Shown in pieces: positions 63,949 through 64,000 of a DNA stretch of 64,000 nucleotides; the first letter of the stretch is position 1, and the number at the start of each line of letters is the position of its first letter. The DNA lies in assembly GCF_001039355.2 (NCBI RefSeq), contig NW_019775802.1, positions 565,816-629,815 of the forward strand, read 5' to 3'. The DNA comes from Lingula anatina. Lineage: Eukaryota > Brachiopoda > Lingulata > Lingulida > Lingulidae. The translations under genes were made by a program, and so were the position numbers. The notes under the pieces were generated by a model. The model was not told the origin of the DNA, did not search any database, and saw only the letters and a program-made list of their open reading frames with translations.

Positions 63949-64000
63949 CACATGCAAGACCTGGCATATCTGCTAGCAGAATACAACTGAAATGTAGTTT

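Overview
The window is eukaryotic nuclear DNA from a marine-invertebrate-type genome. It is AT-rich, has GT-AG introns of 0.1-5 kb, many microsatellites, short terminal-inverted-repeat elements and two one-base 'n' gaps (24832 and 32984). The palindromic octamer TACATGTA is strongly over-represented by hand count, and the encoded proteins look bilaterian. A mollusc or other lophotrochozoan, or a lancelet, would fit; the species cannot be fixed from sequence alone.

Three protein-coding genes can be supported. (1) 1736-2953, minus: an orphan rhodopsin-class (class A) GPCR of 405 residues whose coding part is a single exon, with a probable 5'UTR intron just upstream. (2) 31453-34062, minus: RPL39 (eL39), 51 residues split over three small exons, with only the ATG in exon 1 and a TOP-like transcription start near 34111. 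It is too small and too divided to appear as a long open frame. (3) 34909-63948, plus: a complete cytosolic carboxypeptidase of the CCP2/CCP3 (AGBL2/AGBL3) clade. I assembled it as 37 phase-consistent exons encoding about 1,531 residues. All M14 metallocarboxypeptidase zinc ligands and the catalytic Glu are present. About 880 low-complexity, basic and coiled-coil residues follow the catalytic domain.

Layout: 1-1.7 kb is 3' flank of the GPCR; 3-31.4 kb is a stretch with no gene I can support, carrying simple repeats and MITE-like elements; 31.4-34.1 kb is RPL39; 34.1-34.9 kb is the shared intergenic space between the divergent RPL39 and AGBL2-like genes; 34.9-64 kb is AGBL2-like, with its 3'UTR running out of the window. 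RPL39 (housekeeping ribosome component) and AGBL2-like (tubulin deglutamylation) have no known functional link beyond sharing the short divergent space.

Non-genic features include a 1,514-bp near-perfect tandem duplication meeting at a single 'n' (probably an assembly artefact), a TTAA-flanked MITE family, a 34-bp-TIR element, a 148-bp near-perfect palindrome in RPL39 intron 1, a 481-bp foldback element in AGBL2-like intron 2, and a ~155-bp segment of the AGBL2-like 5' flank repeated in its intron 2. I found no CRISPR array, rRNA, intact tRNA or prokaryotic system.
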